From assembly GCA_963169105.1 (NCBI GenBank), contig OY720633.1, forward strand, positions 163,075,780-163,139,779: DNA of 64,000 nucleotides, read 5' to 3'. Below, one piece after another: positions 1-12,962 of the stretch. Numbering within the stretch: position 1 is the first letter of the stretch; each line of letters starts with the position of its first letter. The notes under the pieces are model-generated. The model was given only the letters and a program-made list of their open reading frames with translations. It was not told the origin of the DNA and searched no databases. The DNA is from Ceriagrion tenellum. Taxonomy: Eukaryota > Arthropoda > Insecta > Odonata > Coenagrionidae. Made by a program: the position numbers and the translations under genes.

Positions 1-3000
1 TTTCACTATTACCGATATTTGGAGTACACTGTTATTAACAATATATCAAAGTTTCAAAGATATGAATGTGCTGGTATTCCTTGTATTAAAAAATGAACCT
101 CCGACATCGGATTCAGTCAATGAATACGTTTTTGTCGCAGTTTCCAGTTGGTCATCGAAAAACCCCTAATAGGAGGTGAGATCCGCGACTTTCACTATTA
201 CCGTTATTAGGTGTACACTGTTATTAACAATATATCAAAGTTTCAAAGATATTAATGTGCTGGTATTCCTTGTTTTATAATGTGAACCTCCGACATCGGA
301 TTCAGTCACTGAATACGTTTATGTTGCAGTTTCCGGTTGGTCATCGAAAAACCCCTGAAAGGAGGTGAGATCCTCGACTTTCACTATTACCCTTATTAGG
401 TGTACACTGTTATTAACAATATATCAAAGTTTCAAAGATATGAATGTGCTGGTATTCCTTGTTTAAAAAATGAACCTCCGACATCGGATTCAGTCAATGA
501 ATAAGTTATTGTCGAAGATTCCAGTTGGTCATGGAAAAACCCCTGATAGGAGGTGGGATCCGCGACTTTCACTATTACCGTTATTAGGAGTACACTGTTA
601 TTAACTATATATCAAAGTTTTAAAGATATGAATGTGCTGGTATTCTTTGTTTTAAAAAATGAACCTCCGACATCGGATTCAGTCACTGAATACGTTTTTG
701 TCGCAGTTTCCAGTTGGTCATCGAAAAACCCCTGATAGGAGGTGAGATCCGCGACTTTCACTATTACCGTTATTAGGAGTCGACTGTTATTAACTATATA
801 TCAAAGTTTTAAAGATATGAATGTGCTAGTATTCTTTGATTTAAAAAATGAACCTCCGACATCGGATTCAGTCACTGAATAAGTTTATGTTGCAGTTTCC
901 AGTTGGTCATCGAAAAACCCCTGATAGGAGGTGAGATCCGCGACTTTCACTATTACCGTAATTAGGAGTCGACTGTTATTAACTATATATCAAAGTTTTA
1001 AAGATATTAATGTACTGGTATTCTTTGTTTTAAAAAATGAACCTCCGACATCGGATTCAGTCACTGAATACGTTTATGTTGCAGTTTCCAGTTGGTCATC
1101 GAAAAACCCCTGATAGGAGGTGAGATCCGCGACTTTCACTATTACCGTTATTAGGAGTACACTGTTATTAACAATATATCAAAGTTTCAAATATATGAAT
1201 GTGCTGGTATTCCTTGTATTCAAAAATGAACCTCCGACATCGCAATCATTCAATGAATACGTTAATGTTGCAGTTTCTAGTTCGTCATCGAAAAACCCCC
1301 GATAGGAGGTGAGATCCGCGACTTTCACTATTACCGTTATTAGGAGTACACTGTTATTAACAATTTATCAAAGTTTCAAAGATATGAATGTGCTGGTATT
1401 CCTTGTTTTAAAAAATGAAACTCCGACATCAGATTCAGTCAATGAATACGTTTATGTTGCAGTTTCCAGTTGGTCATCAAAAAACCCCTGATAGGAGGTG
1501 TATTCCGCGACTTTCACTATTACCCTTATTTGTAGTACACTGTTATTAACAATATATCAAAGTTTCAAAGATATGAATGTCCTGGTATTCCTTGTTTTAA
1601 AAAATGAACCTCCGTCATCGGATACAGTCAATGAATACGTTTTTGTCGCAGTTTCCAGTTGGTCATCGAAAAACCCCTGAAAGGAGGTGAGATCCGCGAC
1701 TTTCACTATTACCGTTATTAGGAGTACACTGTTATTAACAATATATCAACGTTTCAAAGATATGAATGTGCTGGTATTCCTTCTATAAAAAAATGAACCT
1801 CCGACCTCGGAATCATTCACTGAATACGTTTTTGTCGCAGAATCCAGTTGGTCATCGAAAAACCCCCAATAGGAGGTGATATCCGCGACTTTCACTATTA
1901 CCGTTATTAGGAGTACACTGTTATTAACAATATATCAAAGTTTCAAAGACATGAATGTGCTGGTATTCCTTGTATTAAAAAATGAACCTCCGTCATCGGA
2001 TACAGTCAATGAATACGTTTTTGTCGCAGTTTCCAGTTGGTCATCGAAAAACCCCTGAAAGGAGGTGAGATCCGCGACTTTCACTATTACCGTTATTAGG
2101 AGTACACTGTTATTAACAATATATTAAAGTTTCAAAGATATGAATGTGCTGGTATTAGTTGTATTCAAAAATGAACCTCCGACATCGGATTCAGTCAATG
2201 AATACGTTCATGTTGCAGTTTCCAGTTGGTCATCGAAAAACCCCTGATAGGAGGTGAGATCCGCGACTTTCAATATTACCGTTATTAGGAGTACACTGTT
2301 ATTAACAATATATCAAAGTTTCAAAGATATGAATGTGCTGGTATTCCTTGTGTTCAAAAATGAACCTCCGACATCGGATTCAGTCAATGAATACGTTTAT
2401 GTTGCAGTTTCCAGTTGGTCATCAAAAAAAACCTGATAGGAGGTGAGATCCGCGAGTTTCACTATTACCGTTATTTGGAGTACACTGTTATTAACTATAT
2501 ATGAAAGTTTTAAAGATATGAATGTGCTGGTATTCTTTGTTTTAAAAAATGAACCTCCGACATCGGATTCAGTCACTGAATACGTTTTTGTGGCAGTTTC
2601 CAGTTGGTCATCGAAAAACCCCTGATAGGAGGTGAGATCCGCGACTTTCACTATTACCGTTATTAGGAGTACACTGTTATTAACAATATATCAAAGTTTC
2701 AAAGATATGAATGTGCTGGTATTCCTTGTATTAAAAAATGAACCTCCGACATCGCAATCATTCAATGAATACGTTAATGTTGCAGTTTCTAGTTCGTCAT
2801 CGAAAAACCCCCGATAGGAGGTGAGATCCGCGACTTTCACTATTACCCTTATTAGGTGTACACTGTTATTAACAATATATCAAAGTTTCAAAGATATGAA
2901 TGTGCTGGTATTCTTTCTTTTAAAAAATGAACCTCCGACATCGGATTCAGTCACTGAATACCTTTTTTTCGCAGTTTCCAGTTGGTCATCGAAAAACCCC

Positions 3001-4730
3001 TGATAGGAGGTGAGATCCGCGACTTTCACTATTACCGTTATTAGGAGTACACTGTTATTAACAATATATCAAAGTTTCAAAGATATGAATGTGCTGGTAT
3101 TCCTTGTATTAAAAAATGAACCTCCGACATCGCAATCATTCAATGAATACGTTTTTGTCGCAGATTCCAGTTGGACATCGAAAACCCCCGATAGGAGGTG
3201 ATATCCGCGACTTTCACTATTACCGTTATTAGGAGTACACTGTTATTAACAATATATCAAAGTTTCAAAGATATGAATGTGCTGGTATTCCTTGTATTCA
3301 AAAATGAACCTCCGACATCGGATTCAGTCAATGAATACGTTTATGTTGCAGTTTCCAGTTGGTCATGGAAAAACCCCTGATAGGAGGTAAGATACGCGAC
3401 TTACACTATTACCGTTATTAGGAGTACACTGTTATTAACAATATATCAAAGTTTCAAAGATATGAATGTGCTGGTATTCCTTGTATTAAATAATGAACCT
3501 CCGACATCGCAATCATTCAATGAATACGTTTTTGTCGCAGATTCCAGTTGGACATCGAAAACCCCCGATAGGAGGTGATATCCGCGACTTTCACTATTAC
3601 CGTTATTAGGAGTACACTGTTATTAACAATATATCAAAGTTTAAAAGATATGAATGTGCTGGTATTCCTTGTATTAAAAAATGAATCTCCGACATCGCAA
3701 TCATTCAATGAATACGTTAATGTTGCAGTTTCCAGTTGGTCATCGAAAAACTCTGATAGGAGGTGATATCCGCGACTTTCACTATTTCCATTATTAGAGT
3801 ACACTGTTATTAACAATATATCTAAGTTTCAAAGATATGAATGTGCTGGTATTCCTTCTATAAAAAAATGAACCTCCGACCACGGAATCAATTACTGAAT
3901 ACGTTTTCGTCGCAGATTCAAGTTGTTCATGGAAAAACCTCTGATAGGAGGTGAGATCCGCGACTTTCACTATTACCGTTATTAGGAGTACACTGTTTCT
4001 AACAATATATCATAGTTTCAAAGATATGAATGTGCTGGTATTCCATGTATAAAAAAATGAACCTCCGACATGGGATTCAGTCACTGAATACGTTTATGTT
4101 GCAGTTTCCAGTTGGTCATCGAAAAACCCCTGATAGGAGGTGAGATCCGCGACTTTCACTATTACCGTTATTAGGAATACACTGTTATTAACAATATATC
4201 AAAGTTTCAAAGATATGAATATGCTGGTATTCCTTGTATTAAAAAATGAACCTCCGACATCGGATTCAGTCAATGAATACGTTTATGTTGCAGTTTCCAG
4301 TTGGTCATGGAAAAACCCCTGATAGGAGGTAAGATACGCGACTTACACTATTACCGTTATTAGGAGTACACAGTTTTCAACAATATATCAAATTTTCAAA
4401 GATATGAATGTGCTGGTATTCCTTGTATAAAAAGATGAACCTCCGACATCGGATTCAGTCACTGAATACGTTTTTGTCGCAGATTCCAGTTGGTCATCGA
4501 AAAACGCCTGATAGGAGGTGAGATCCGCGGCTTTCACTATGAGCATTAATATGAGTACACAGTTATTAACAATATATCAAAGTTTCAGAGACATGAATGT
4601 GCTGGTTTTCCTTTTATATAAAAAAATGAACCTTTGACCTCGGAATCAGTCACTGAATACGGTTTTGTCGTAGTTACTAGTTTGTCATTTAATATCCCTG
4701 ATGGGAGGTGAGATCTGCGACTGTCATTAG
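1..4730 (+). repeat. 189-bp satellite array, left block (subfamily A, forward)
   Basis: About 25 head-to-tail monomers of ~189 bp fill this block; each begins near the string GGAGGTGAGATCCGCGACTT and ends near TCATCGAAAAACCCC. Subfamily A is marked by CCTTGTATTAAAAAATGAAC, CCGACATCGGATTCAGTC and GCTGGTATTCC. Divergence between neighbours is moderate, with substitutions and 1-3-bp indels, and grows towards 4.5 kb. Many monomers stay open for 60 codons because 189 is divisible by three, but the reading starts at GTG rather than ATG and lacks any recognised domain, so I regard it as non-coding. The array continues beyond the left end of the window. This is seen directly in the sequence; a centromeric or heterochromatic role would be inference. 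Confidence 0.97.
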
Positions 4731-5030
4731 CAATATTTTTAGGGGCAGACAGTTATAAGAAATATATTTAAGTATCAGAGACATGAATGTTCTGGTATTC
4801 TTTGTAATTAAAAATGAATCGTTTCCGTGATTTTAGCCCAAGAAAATCTATCCCCTCCGAATCGGTTCCGTGATTTTAGCTCAAGAAATTCACATTTGGA
4901 CATTTAATATCTCTAAAAGTTGGTTAGTTCCGCGACTTTCAATAGGAACATTAATTGGTGAAGACTGTTATAAACAATATATTAAAGGTTCAGAGACGTG
5001 AATGCTATTCCTTGTAATTGAAATATATCT
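4560..5030 (+). repeat. Degenerate edge of the left satellite block
   Basis: The last two to three monomers are strongly diverged. They keep fragments such as GCGACTTTCA, AACAATATATTAAAG and ATGAATGTTCTGGTATTC, but contain extra sequence, including a repeated GATTTTAGC.CAAGAAA segment near 4,830 and 4,875 that ordinary monomers lack. The same unusual edge recurs at 20,640-21,100. At about 5,025-5,031 the array stops and resumes in reverse orientation. Confidence 0.9.
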
Positions 5031-8000
5031 AATGGTGAAAGTGGCGGATGTCACCTACTATCAGAGGAATAAATGCCCAACTGTTAACAGAGTCAAAAAC
5101 AGTATTCAGTGACTGACGACGGTCGGAGATTCATTTGTTTATACAAGGAATACCAGCACATACATATCTCTGAAACTTTCAATTATTGTTGATTACTGTG
5201 TACTCCTAATAATGCTAATAGTGAACGTCGCGGAGCTCACCTATTATGAGGGATATGAAATGACAAACTGGTAACTGCAACAAATAATATTCAGTGACTG
5301 AGTCCGAGGTTGGAGATTCTTTTTGTATACAATGAATACAAGAACATTCATACCTCTAAAACTTTTATATATTGTTTATAACTGTGTACTGCTAATAATG
5401 CTAATAGTGAAAGTCGTGGATCTCACCTGCTATCAGGGATATTAAATGACAAACTGGTAACTGCGACAAAAACCGTATTCAGTGACTGATTCCGAGGTCG
5501 GAGGTTCATTTTTTTATACAAGGAATACTAGCTCATTCAATTCTCTGAAACTTTCATATATTGTTAACAACTGTGATCTCCTAATAATGCTAATAGTGAA
5601 TGTCGCGGATCTCACCTACTATCAGGGATATTAAAAGACAAACTGGTAACAGCAACAAAACCGTATTCAGTAACTGATTCCAAGGTCGGAGGTTCATTTT
5701 TTTATACAAGGAATACTAGCACATTTACATCTTTGAAACTTTGATATGTTGTTAATAACAGTGTACTCCTATTAATGCTCATAGTGTAAGTCGCGGATCT
5801 CACCTCCTATCAGGGGTTTTTCGATGACCAACTGGAAACTGCGACATAAACGTATTCAGTGATTGATTCCGAGGACGGAAGTTCATTTTTTAATACAAGG
5901 AATACCAGCACATTCATATCTTTGAAATTTTGATATATTGTTAATAACAGTGTACTCCTAATAATGGTAATAGTCAAAGTCGCGGATCTCACATCCTATG
6001 TGGGGTTTTTCGATGACCAACTGGTAACTGCAACATAAACGTATTCAGTGACCGAATGCGATGTCGGAGGTTCATTTTTTAATACAAGGAATACCAGCAC
6101 ATTCATATCTTTGAAACTTTGATATTCTGTTAATAACAGTGTACTCCTTATAACGGCAATAGTGAAAGTCGCAATTCTCTCCTACTATTAGCGGTTTTTC
6201 GATGACCAACTGGTAACAGCGACTTAAACGTATTCAGTGACTGAATCCGATGTCGGAAGTTCATTATTTTATAGAAGGAATACTAGCACATTCATATCTT
6301 TGAAAGTTTGATATATTGTTAATTACAGTGTACTCCTAATAACAGTAATAGTGAAAGTCGCGGATCTCACCTCCTATTAGGGGTTTTTCGATGACGAACT
6401 GGTAACTGCGACATTAACGTATTCAGTGACTGAATCCGATGTCGGAAGTTCATTTTTTTATAGAAGGAATACCAGCACATTCATATCTTTGAAACTTTGA
6501 TATATTGTTAATAACAGTGTACTCCTAATAATGGTAATAGTCAAAGTCGCGGATCTCACATCCTATGTGGGGTTTTTCGATGACCAACTGGAAACTGCGA
6601 CATAAACGTATTCAGTGATTGATTCCGAGGACGGAAGTTCATTTTTTTATAGAAGGAATACTAGCACATTCATATCTTTGAAAGTTTGATATATTGTTAA
6701 TAACAGTGTACTCCTAATAACAGTAATAGTGAAAGTCGCGGATCTCACATCCTATGTGGGGTTTTTGGATGACCAACTGGATACTGCGACATAAACGTAT
6801 TCAGTGACCGAATCCGATGTCGGAGGTTCATTTTTTAATACAAGGAATACCAGCACATTCATATCTTTGAAACTTTAATATGTTGTTAATAACAGTGTAC
6901 TCCTAATAATGGTAATAGTCAAAGTCGCGGATCTCACATTCTATGTGGGGTTTTTGGATGACCAACTGGATACTGCGACATAAACGAATTCAGTGACCGA
7001 ATCCGATGTCGGAGGTTCATTTTTTAATACAAGGAATACCAGCACATTCATATCTTTGAAACTTTAATATGTTGTTAAAAACAGTGTACTCCTTATAACG
7101 GTAATAGTGAAAGTCGCGGATCTCACCTCCTATCAGGGGTTTTTCCATGACCAACTGGAATCTGCTACAAAAACGTATTCAGTGACCGAATCCGATGTCG
7201 AAGGTTCATTTTTTAATACAAGGAATACCAGCACATTCATATCTTTGAAAGTTTGATATTCTGTTAATAACAGTGTACTCCTTATAACGGCAATAGTGAA
7301 AGTCGCGGATCTCACCTCCTATTAGGGGTTTTTCGATGACAAACTGGTAACATCGACTTAAACGTATTCAGTGACTGAATCCGATGTCGGAAGTTCATTA
7401 TTTTATAGAAGGAATACTAGCACATTCATATCTTTGAAAGTTTGATATATTGTTAATAACAGTGTACTCCTAATAACAGTAATAGTGAAAGTCGAGGATC
7501 TCACCTCCTATTACGGGTTTTTTGATGACCAACTGGAAACTGCGACATAAACGTATTCAGTGATTGATTCCGAGGACGGAAGTTCATTTTTTTATAGAAG
7601 GAATACTAGCACATTCATATCTTTGAAAGTTTGATATATTGTTAATAACAGTGTACTTTTAATAACAGTAATAGTGAAAGTCGCGGATCTCACCTCCTAT
7701 TACGGGTATTTTGATGACCAACTGGAAACTGCGACATAAACGTATTCAGTGATTGATTCCGAGGACGGAAGTTCATTTTTTTATAGAAGGAATACTAGCA
7801 CATTCATATCTTTGAAACTTTGATATATTGTTGATAACTGTGTACTACTAATAACAGAAAGTCGCGGATCTAACCTGCTATCAGGGGTTTTTCCATGACC
7901 AACTGGATACTGCGTCATAAAAGTATTCAGTGACTGAATCAGATGTCGGAGGTTCATTTTTTAATACAAGGAATACCAGCACATTCATATCTTTGAAAAT

Positions 8001-8331
8001 TTGATATATTGTTGATAACTGTGTACTCCTAATAATTTTAATAGTGAAAGTCGCGGATCTCACCTCCTATTACGAGTTTTTTGATGACCACTGGAAACTG
8101 CGACATAAACGTATTCAGTGATTGATTCCGAGGACGGAAGTTCATTTTTTTATAGAAGGAATACTAGCACATTCATATCTTTAAACCTTTGATATATTGT
8201 TGATAACAGTGTACTTCTAATGAAAGTAATAGTTAAAGTCGCGGATCTCACCTCCTATTACGGGTTTTTCGATGACCAACTGGAAACTGCGACATAAACG
8301 TATTCAGTGATTGATTCCGAGGACGGAAGTT
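5031..8331 (-). repeat. 189-bp satellite array, inverted block
   Basis: About 17 monomers run in reverse orientation, read on the plus strand as repeated CGCGGATCTCACCTCCTAT ... AACGTATTCAGTGA ... ACAGTGTACTCCTAATAA. The monomers between 5,031 and ~5,800 are divergent, like the abutting forward edge. Those from ~5,800 onward are closer to consensus. Both A-type (AATACAAGGAATACC with GATGTCGG) and B-type (TATAGAAGGAATAC with GAGGACGGAAG) monomers are interspersed. The block ends at a second orientation switch at 8,331. Confidence 0.95.
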
Positions 8332-8352
8332 ATTAGGAGTTATTAACTATTA
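8332..8352. repeat. Head-to-head satellite junction
   Basis: A short filler containing duplicated TATTAGGAGT and TTATTAACTA joins an inverted B-type monomer, cut at GGACGGAAGTT, to a forward monomer entered at TATTAGGAGTACACAG. It is the centre of a large imperfect palindrome of B-type monomers. Confidence 0.85.
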
Positions 8353-8999
8353 TTAGGAGTACACAGTTATCAACAATATATCAAAGTTTCAAAGATATGA
8401 ATGTGCTGGTATTCCTTCTATAAAAAAATGAACTTCCGACATCGGATTCAGTCTTGAATACGTTTATGTCGCAGTTTCCAGTTGGTCATCAAAAAACCCG
8501 TAATAGGAGGTGAGATCTGCGACTTTCACTATTACTGTTATTAGGAATACACTGGTATTAACAATATATCAAACTTTCAAAGATATGAATGTGCTAGTAT
8601 TCCTTCTATAAAAAAATGAACTTCCGTCCTCGGAATCAATCACTGAATACGTTTATGTCGCAGTTTCCAGTTGGTCATCGAAAAACCCGTAATAGGAGGT
8701 GAGATCCGCGACTTTCACTATTACTGTTATTAGGAGTACACTGTTATTAACAATATATCAAACTTTCAAAGATATGAATGTGCTAGTATTCCTTCTATAA
8801 AAAAATGAACTTCCGTCCTCGGAATCAATCACTGAATACGTTTATGTCGCAGTTTCCAGTTGGTCATCGAAAAACCCGTAATAGAAGGTGAGATCCGCGA
8901 CTTTCACTATTACTGTTATTAGGGGTACACTGTTATTAACAATATATCAAACTTTCAAAGATATGAATGTGCTAGTATTCCTTCTATAAAAAAATGAAC

Positions 9000-11900
9000 T
9001 TACGTCCTCGGAATCAATCACTGAATACGTTTATGTCGCAGTTTCCAGTTGGTCATCGAAAAACCCGTAATAGGAGGTGAGATCCGCGACTTTCACTATT
9101 ACTGTTATTAGGAGTACACTGTTATTAACAATATATCAAACTTTCAAAGATATGAATGTGCTAGTATTCCTTCTATAAAAAAATGAACTACCGTCCTCGG
9201 AATCAATCACTGAATACGTTTATGTCGCAGTTTCCAGTTGGTCATCAAAAAACCCGTAATAGGAGGTGAGATCCGCGACTTTCACTATTACTGTTATTAG
9301 GAGTACACTGTTATTAACAATATATCAAACTTTCAAAGATATGATTGTGCTAGTATTCCTTCTATAAAAAAAATGAACTTCCGTCCTCGGAATCAATCAC
9401 TGAATACGTTTATGTCGCAGTTTCCAGTTGGTCATCGAAAAACCCGTAATAGGAGGTGAGATCCGCGACTTTCACTATTACTGTTATTAGGAGTACACTG
9501 TTATTAACAATATATCAAACTTTCAAAGATATGAATGTGCTAGTATTCCTTCTATAAAAAAATGAACTTCCGTCCTCGGAATCAATCACTGAATACGTTT
9601 ATGTCGCAGTTTCCAGTTGGTCATCGAAAAACCCGTAATAGGAGGTGAGATCCGCGACTTTCACTATTACTGTTATTAGGAGTACACTGTTATTAACAAT
9701 ATATCAAACTTTCAAAGATATGAATGTGCTAGTATTCCTGCTATAAAAAAATGAACTTCCGTCCTCGGAATCAATCACTGAATACGTTTATGTCGCAGTT
9801 TCCAGTTGGTCATCGAAAAACCCGTAATAGAAGGTGAGATCCGCGACTTTCACTATTACTGTTATTAGGGGTACACTGTTATTAACAATATATCAAACTT
9901 TCAAAGATATGAATGTGCTAGTATTCCTTCTATAAAAAAATGAACTTACGTCCTCGGAATCAATCACTGAATACGTTTATGTCGCAGTTTCCAGTTGGTC
10001 ATCGAAAAACCCGTAATAGGAGGTGAGATCCGCGACTTTCACTATTACTGTTATTAGGAGTACACTGTTATTAACAATATATCAAACTTTCAAAGATATG
10101 AATGTGCTAGTATTCCTTCTATAAAAAAATGAACTTCCGTCCTCGGAATCAATCACTGAATACGTTTATGTCGCAGTTTCCAGTTGGTCATCGAAAAACC
10201 CGTAATAGGAGGTGAGATCCGCGACTTTCACTATTACTGTTATTAGGAGTACACTGTTATTAACAATATATCAAACTTTCAAAGATATGAATGTGCTAGT
10301 ATTCCTTCTATAAAAAAATGAACTTCCGTCCTCGGAATCAATCACTGAATACGTTTATGTCGCAGTTTCCAGTTGGTCATCAAAAAACCCGTAATAGGAG
10401 GTGAGATCCGCGACTTTCACTATTACTGTTATTAGGAGTACACTGTTATTAACAATATATCAAACTTTCAAAGATATGAATGTGCTAGTATTCCTTCTAT
10501 AAAAAAAATGAACTTCCGTCCTCGGAATCAATCACTGAATACGTTTATGTCGCAGTTTCCAGTTGGTCATCGAAAAACCCGTAATAGGAGGTGAGATCCG
10601 CAACTTTCACTATTACTGTTATTAGGAGTACACTGTTATTAACAATATATCAAACTTTCAAAGATATGAATGTGCTAGTATTCCTTCTATAAAAAAATGA
10701 ACTTCCGTCCTCGGAATCAATCACTGAATACGTTTATGTCGCAGTTTCCAGTTGGTCATCGAAAAACCCGTAATAGGAGGTGAGATCCGTGACTTTCACT
10801 ATTACTGTTATTAGGAGTACACTGTTATTAACAATATATCAAACTTTCAAAGATATGAATGTGCTAGTATTCCTTCTATATAAAAATGAATTTCCGTCCT
10901 CGGAATCAATCACTGAATACGTTTATGTCGCAGTTTCCAGTTGGTCGTCGAAAAACCCGTAATAGGAGGTGAGATCCGCGACTTTCACTATTACTGTTAT
11001 TAGGAGTACACTGTTATTAACAATATATCAAACTTTCAAAGATATGAATGTGCTAGTATTCCTTCTATAAAAAAATGAACTTCCGTCCTCGGAATCAATC
11101 ACTGAACACGTTTATGTCGCAGTTTCCAGTTGGTCATCGAAAAACCCATAATATGAGGTGAGATCCGCGACTTTCACTATTACTGTTATTAGGAGTACAC
11201 TGTTATTAACAATATATCAAACTTTCAAAGATATGAATGTGCTAGTATTCCTTCTATAAAAAAATGAACTTCCGTCCTCGGAATCAATCACTGAATACGT
11301 TTATGTCGCAGTTTCCAGTTGGTCATCGAAAAACCCGTAATAGGAGGTGAGATCCGCGACTTTCACTATTACTGTTATTAGGAGTACACTGTTATTAACA
11401 ATATATCAAACTTTCAAAGATATGAATGTGCTAGTATTCCTTCTATAAAAAAATGAACTTCCGTCCTCGGAATCAATCACTGAATACGTTTATGTCGCAG
11501 TTTCCAGTTGGTCATCGAAAAACCCGTAATAGGAGGTGAGATCCGCGACTTTCACTATTACTGTTATTAGGAGTACACTGTTATTAACAATATATCAAAC
11601 TTTCAAAGATATGAATGTGCTAGTATTCCTTCTATAAAAAAATGAACTTCCGTCCTCGGAATCAATCACTGAATACGTTTATGTCGCAGTTTCCAGTTGG
11701 TCATCGAAAAACCCGTAATAGGAGGTGAGATCCGCGACTTTCACTATTACTGTTATTAGGAGTACACTGTTATTAACAATATATCAAACTTTCAAAGATA
11801 TGAATGTGCTAGTATTCCTTCTATAAAAAAATGAACTTCCGTCCTCGGAATCAATCACTGAATACGTTTATGTCGCAGTTTGCAGTTGGTCATCGAAAAA

Positions 11901-12962
11901 CCCGTAATAGGAGGTGAGATCCGCGACTTTCACTATTACTGTTATTAGGAGTACACTGTTATTAACAATATATCAAAGTTTCAAAGATATGAATGTGCTG
12001 GTATTCCGTCTATAAAAAAATGAACTTCCGACATCGGATTCAGTCACTGTATACGTTTATGTCGCAGTTACCAGTTGGTCATCGAAAAACCCCACATAGG
12101 ATGTGAGATCCGCGACTTTGACTATTTTCATTATTAGGGGTATACTGTTATTAACAATATATAAATGTTTGAAAGATATGAATGTGCTGGTAATCCTTCT
12201 ATAAAAAAATGAACTTCCGTCCTCGGAATCAATCACTGAATACGTTTATGTCGCAGTTTCCAGTTGGTCATCGAAAAACCCGTAATAGGAGGTGAGATCC
12301 GCGACTTTCACTATTACTGTTATTAGGAGTACACTGTTATTAACAATATATCAAAGTTTCAAAGATATGAATGTGCTGGTATTCCCATTATTAAAAAATG
12401 AACCTTCGACTTCGGATTCGGTCACTGAATACGTTTATGTCGCAGTATCCAGTTGGTCATCGAAAAACCCCTAATAGGAGGTGAGATCCGCGACTTTCAC
12501 TATTACCGTTATTAGGAGTACACTTTTATTAACAATATATCAAAGTTTCAAAGATATGAATTTGCTGGTATTCCTTGTATTAAAAAATGAACCTCCGACA
12601 TCGGATTCAGTCGCTGAATACGTTTATTTGCAGTTTCCAGTTGGTCATGGAAAAACCCGATAGGTGAGATCCGCGACTCTCACTTTTACCGTTATTAGGT
12701 GTAAACTGTTCTTAACAATATATTAAAGTTTCAAAGATATGAATGTGCTGGTATTCCTTCTATAAAAAAATGAACTTCCGTCCTCGGAATCAATCACTGA
12801 ATACGTTTATGTCGCAGTTTCCAGTTGGTCATCGAAAAACCCGTAATAGGAGGTGAGATACGCGACTTTCACTATTACTGTTATTAGTACACTGTTATTA
12901 ACAATATATCAAACTTTCAAATATATGAATGTGCTAGTATTCCTTCTATAAAAAAATGAACT
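9000..12962 (+). repeat. Higher-order repeat, copy 1 (21 monomers, 3,962 bp)
   Basis: Diagnostic variants recur exactly 3,962 bp downstream. They include CTTACGTCC at 9,001/12,963, CTACCGTCC near 9,189/13,151, ATGATTGTGC near 9,342/13,304, CCTGCTATAA near 9,740/13,702, GTGACTTTCACT at 10,790/14,752 and CTATATAAAAATG at 10,878/14,840. The few differences I noticed are single bases. The left limit is set where the upstream monomer no longer matches (AGGGGTACAC against a 3-bp deletion at 12,886). Confidence 0.93.
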
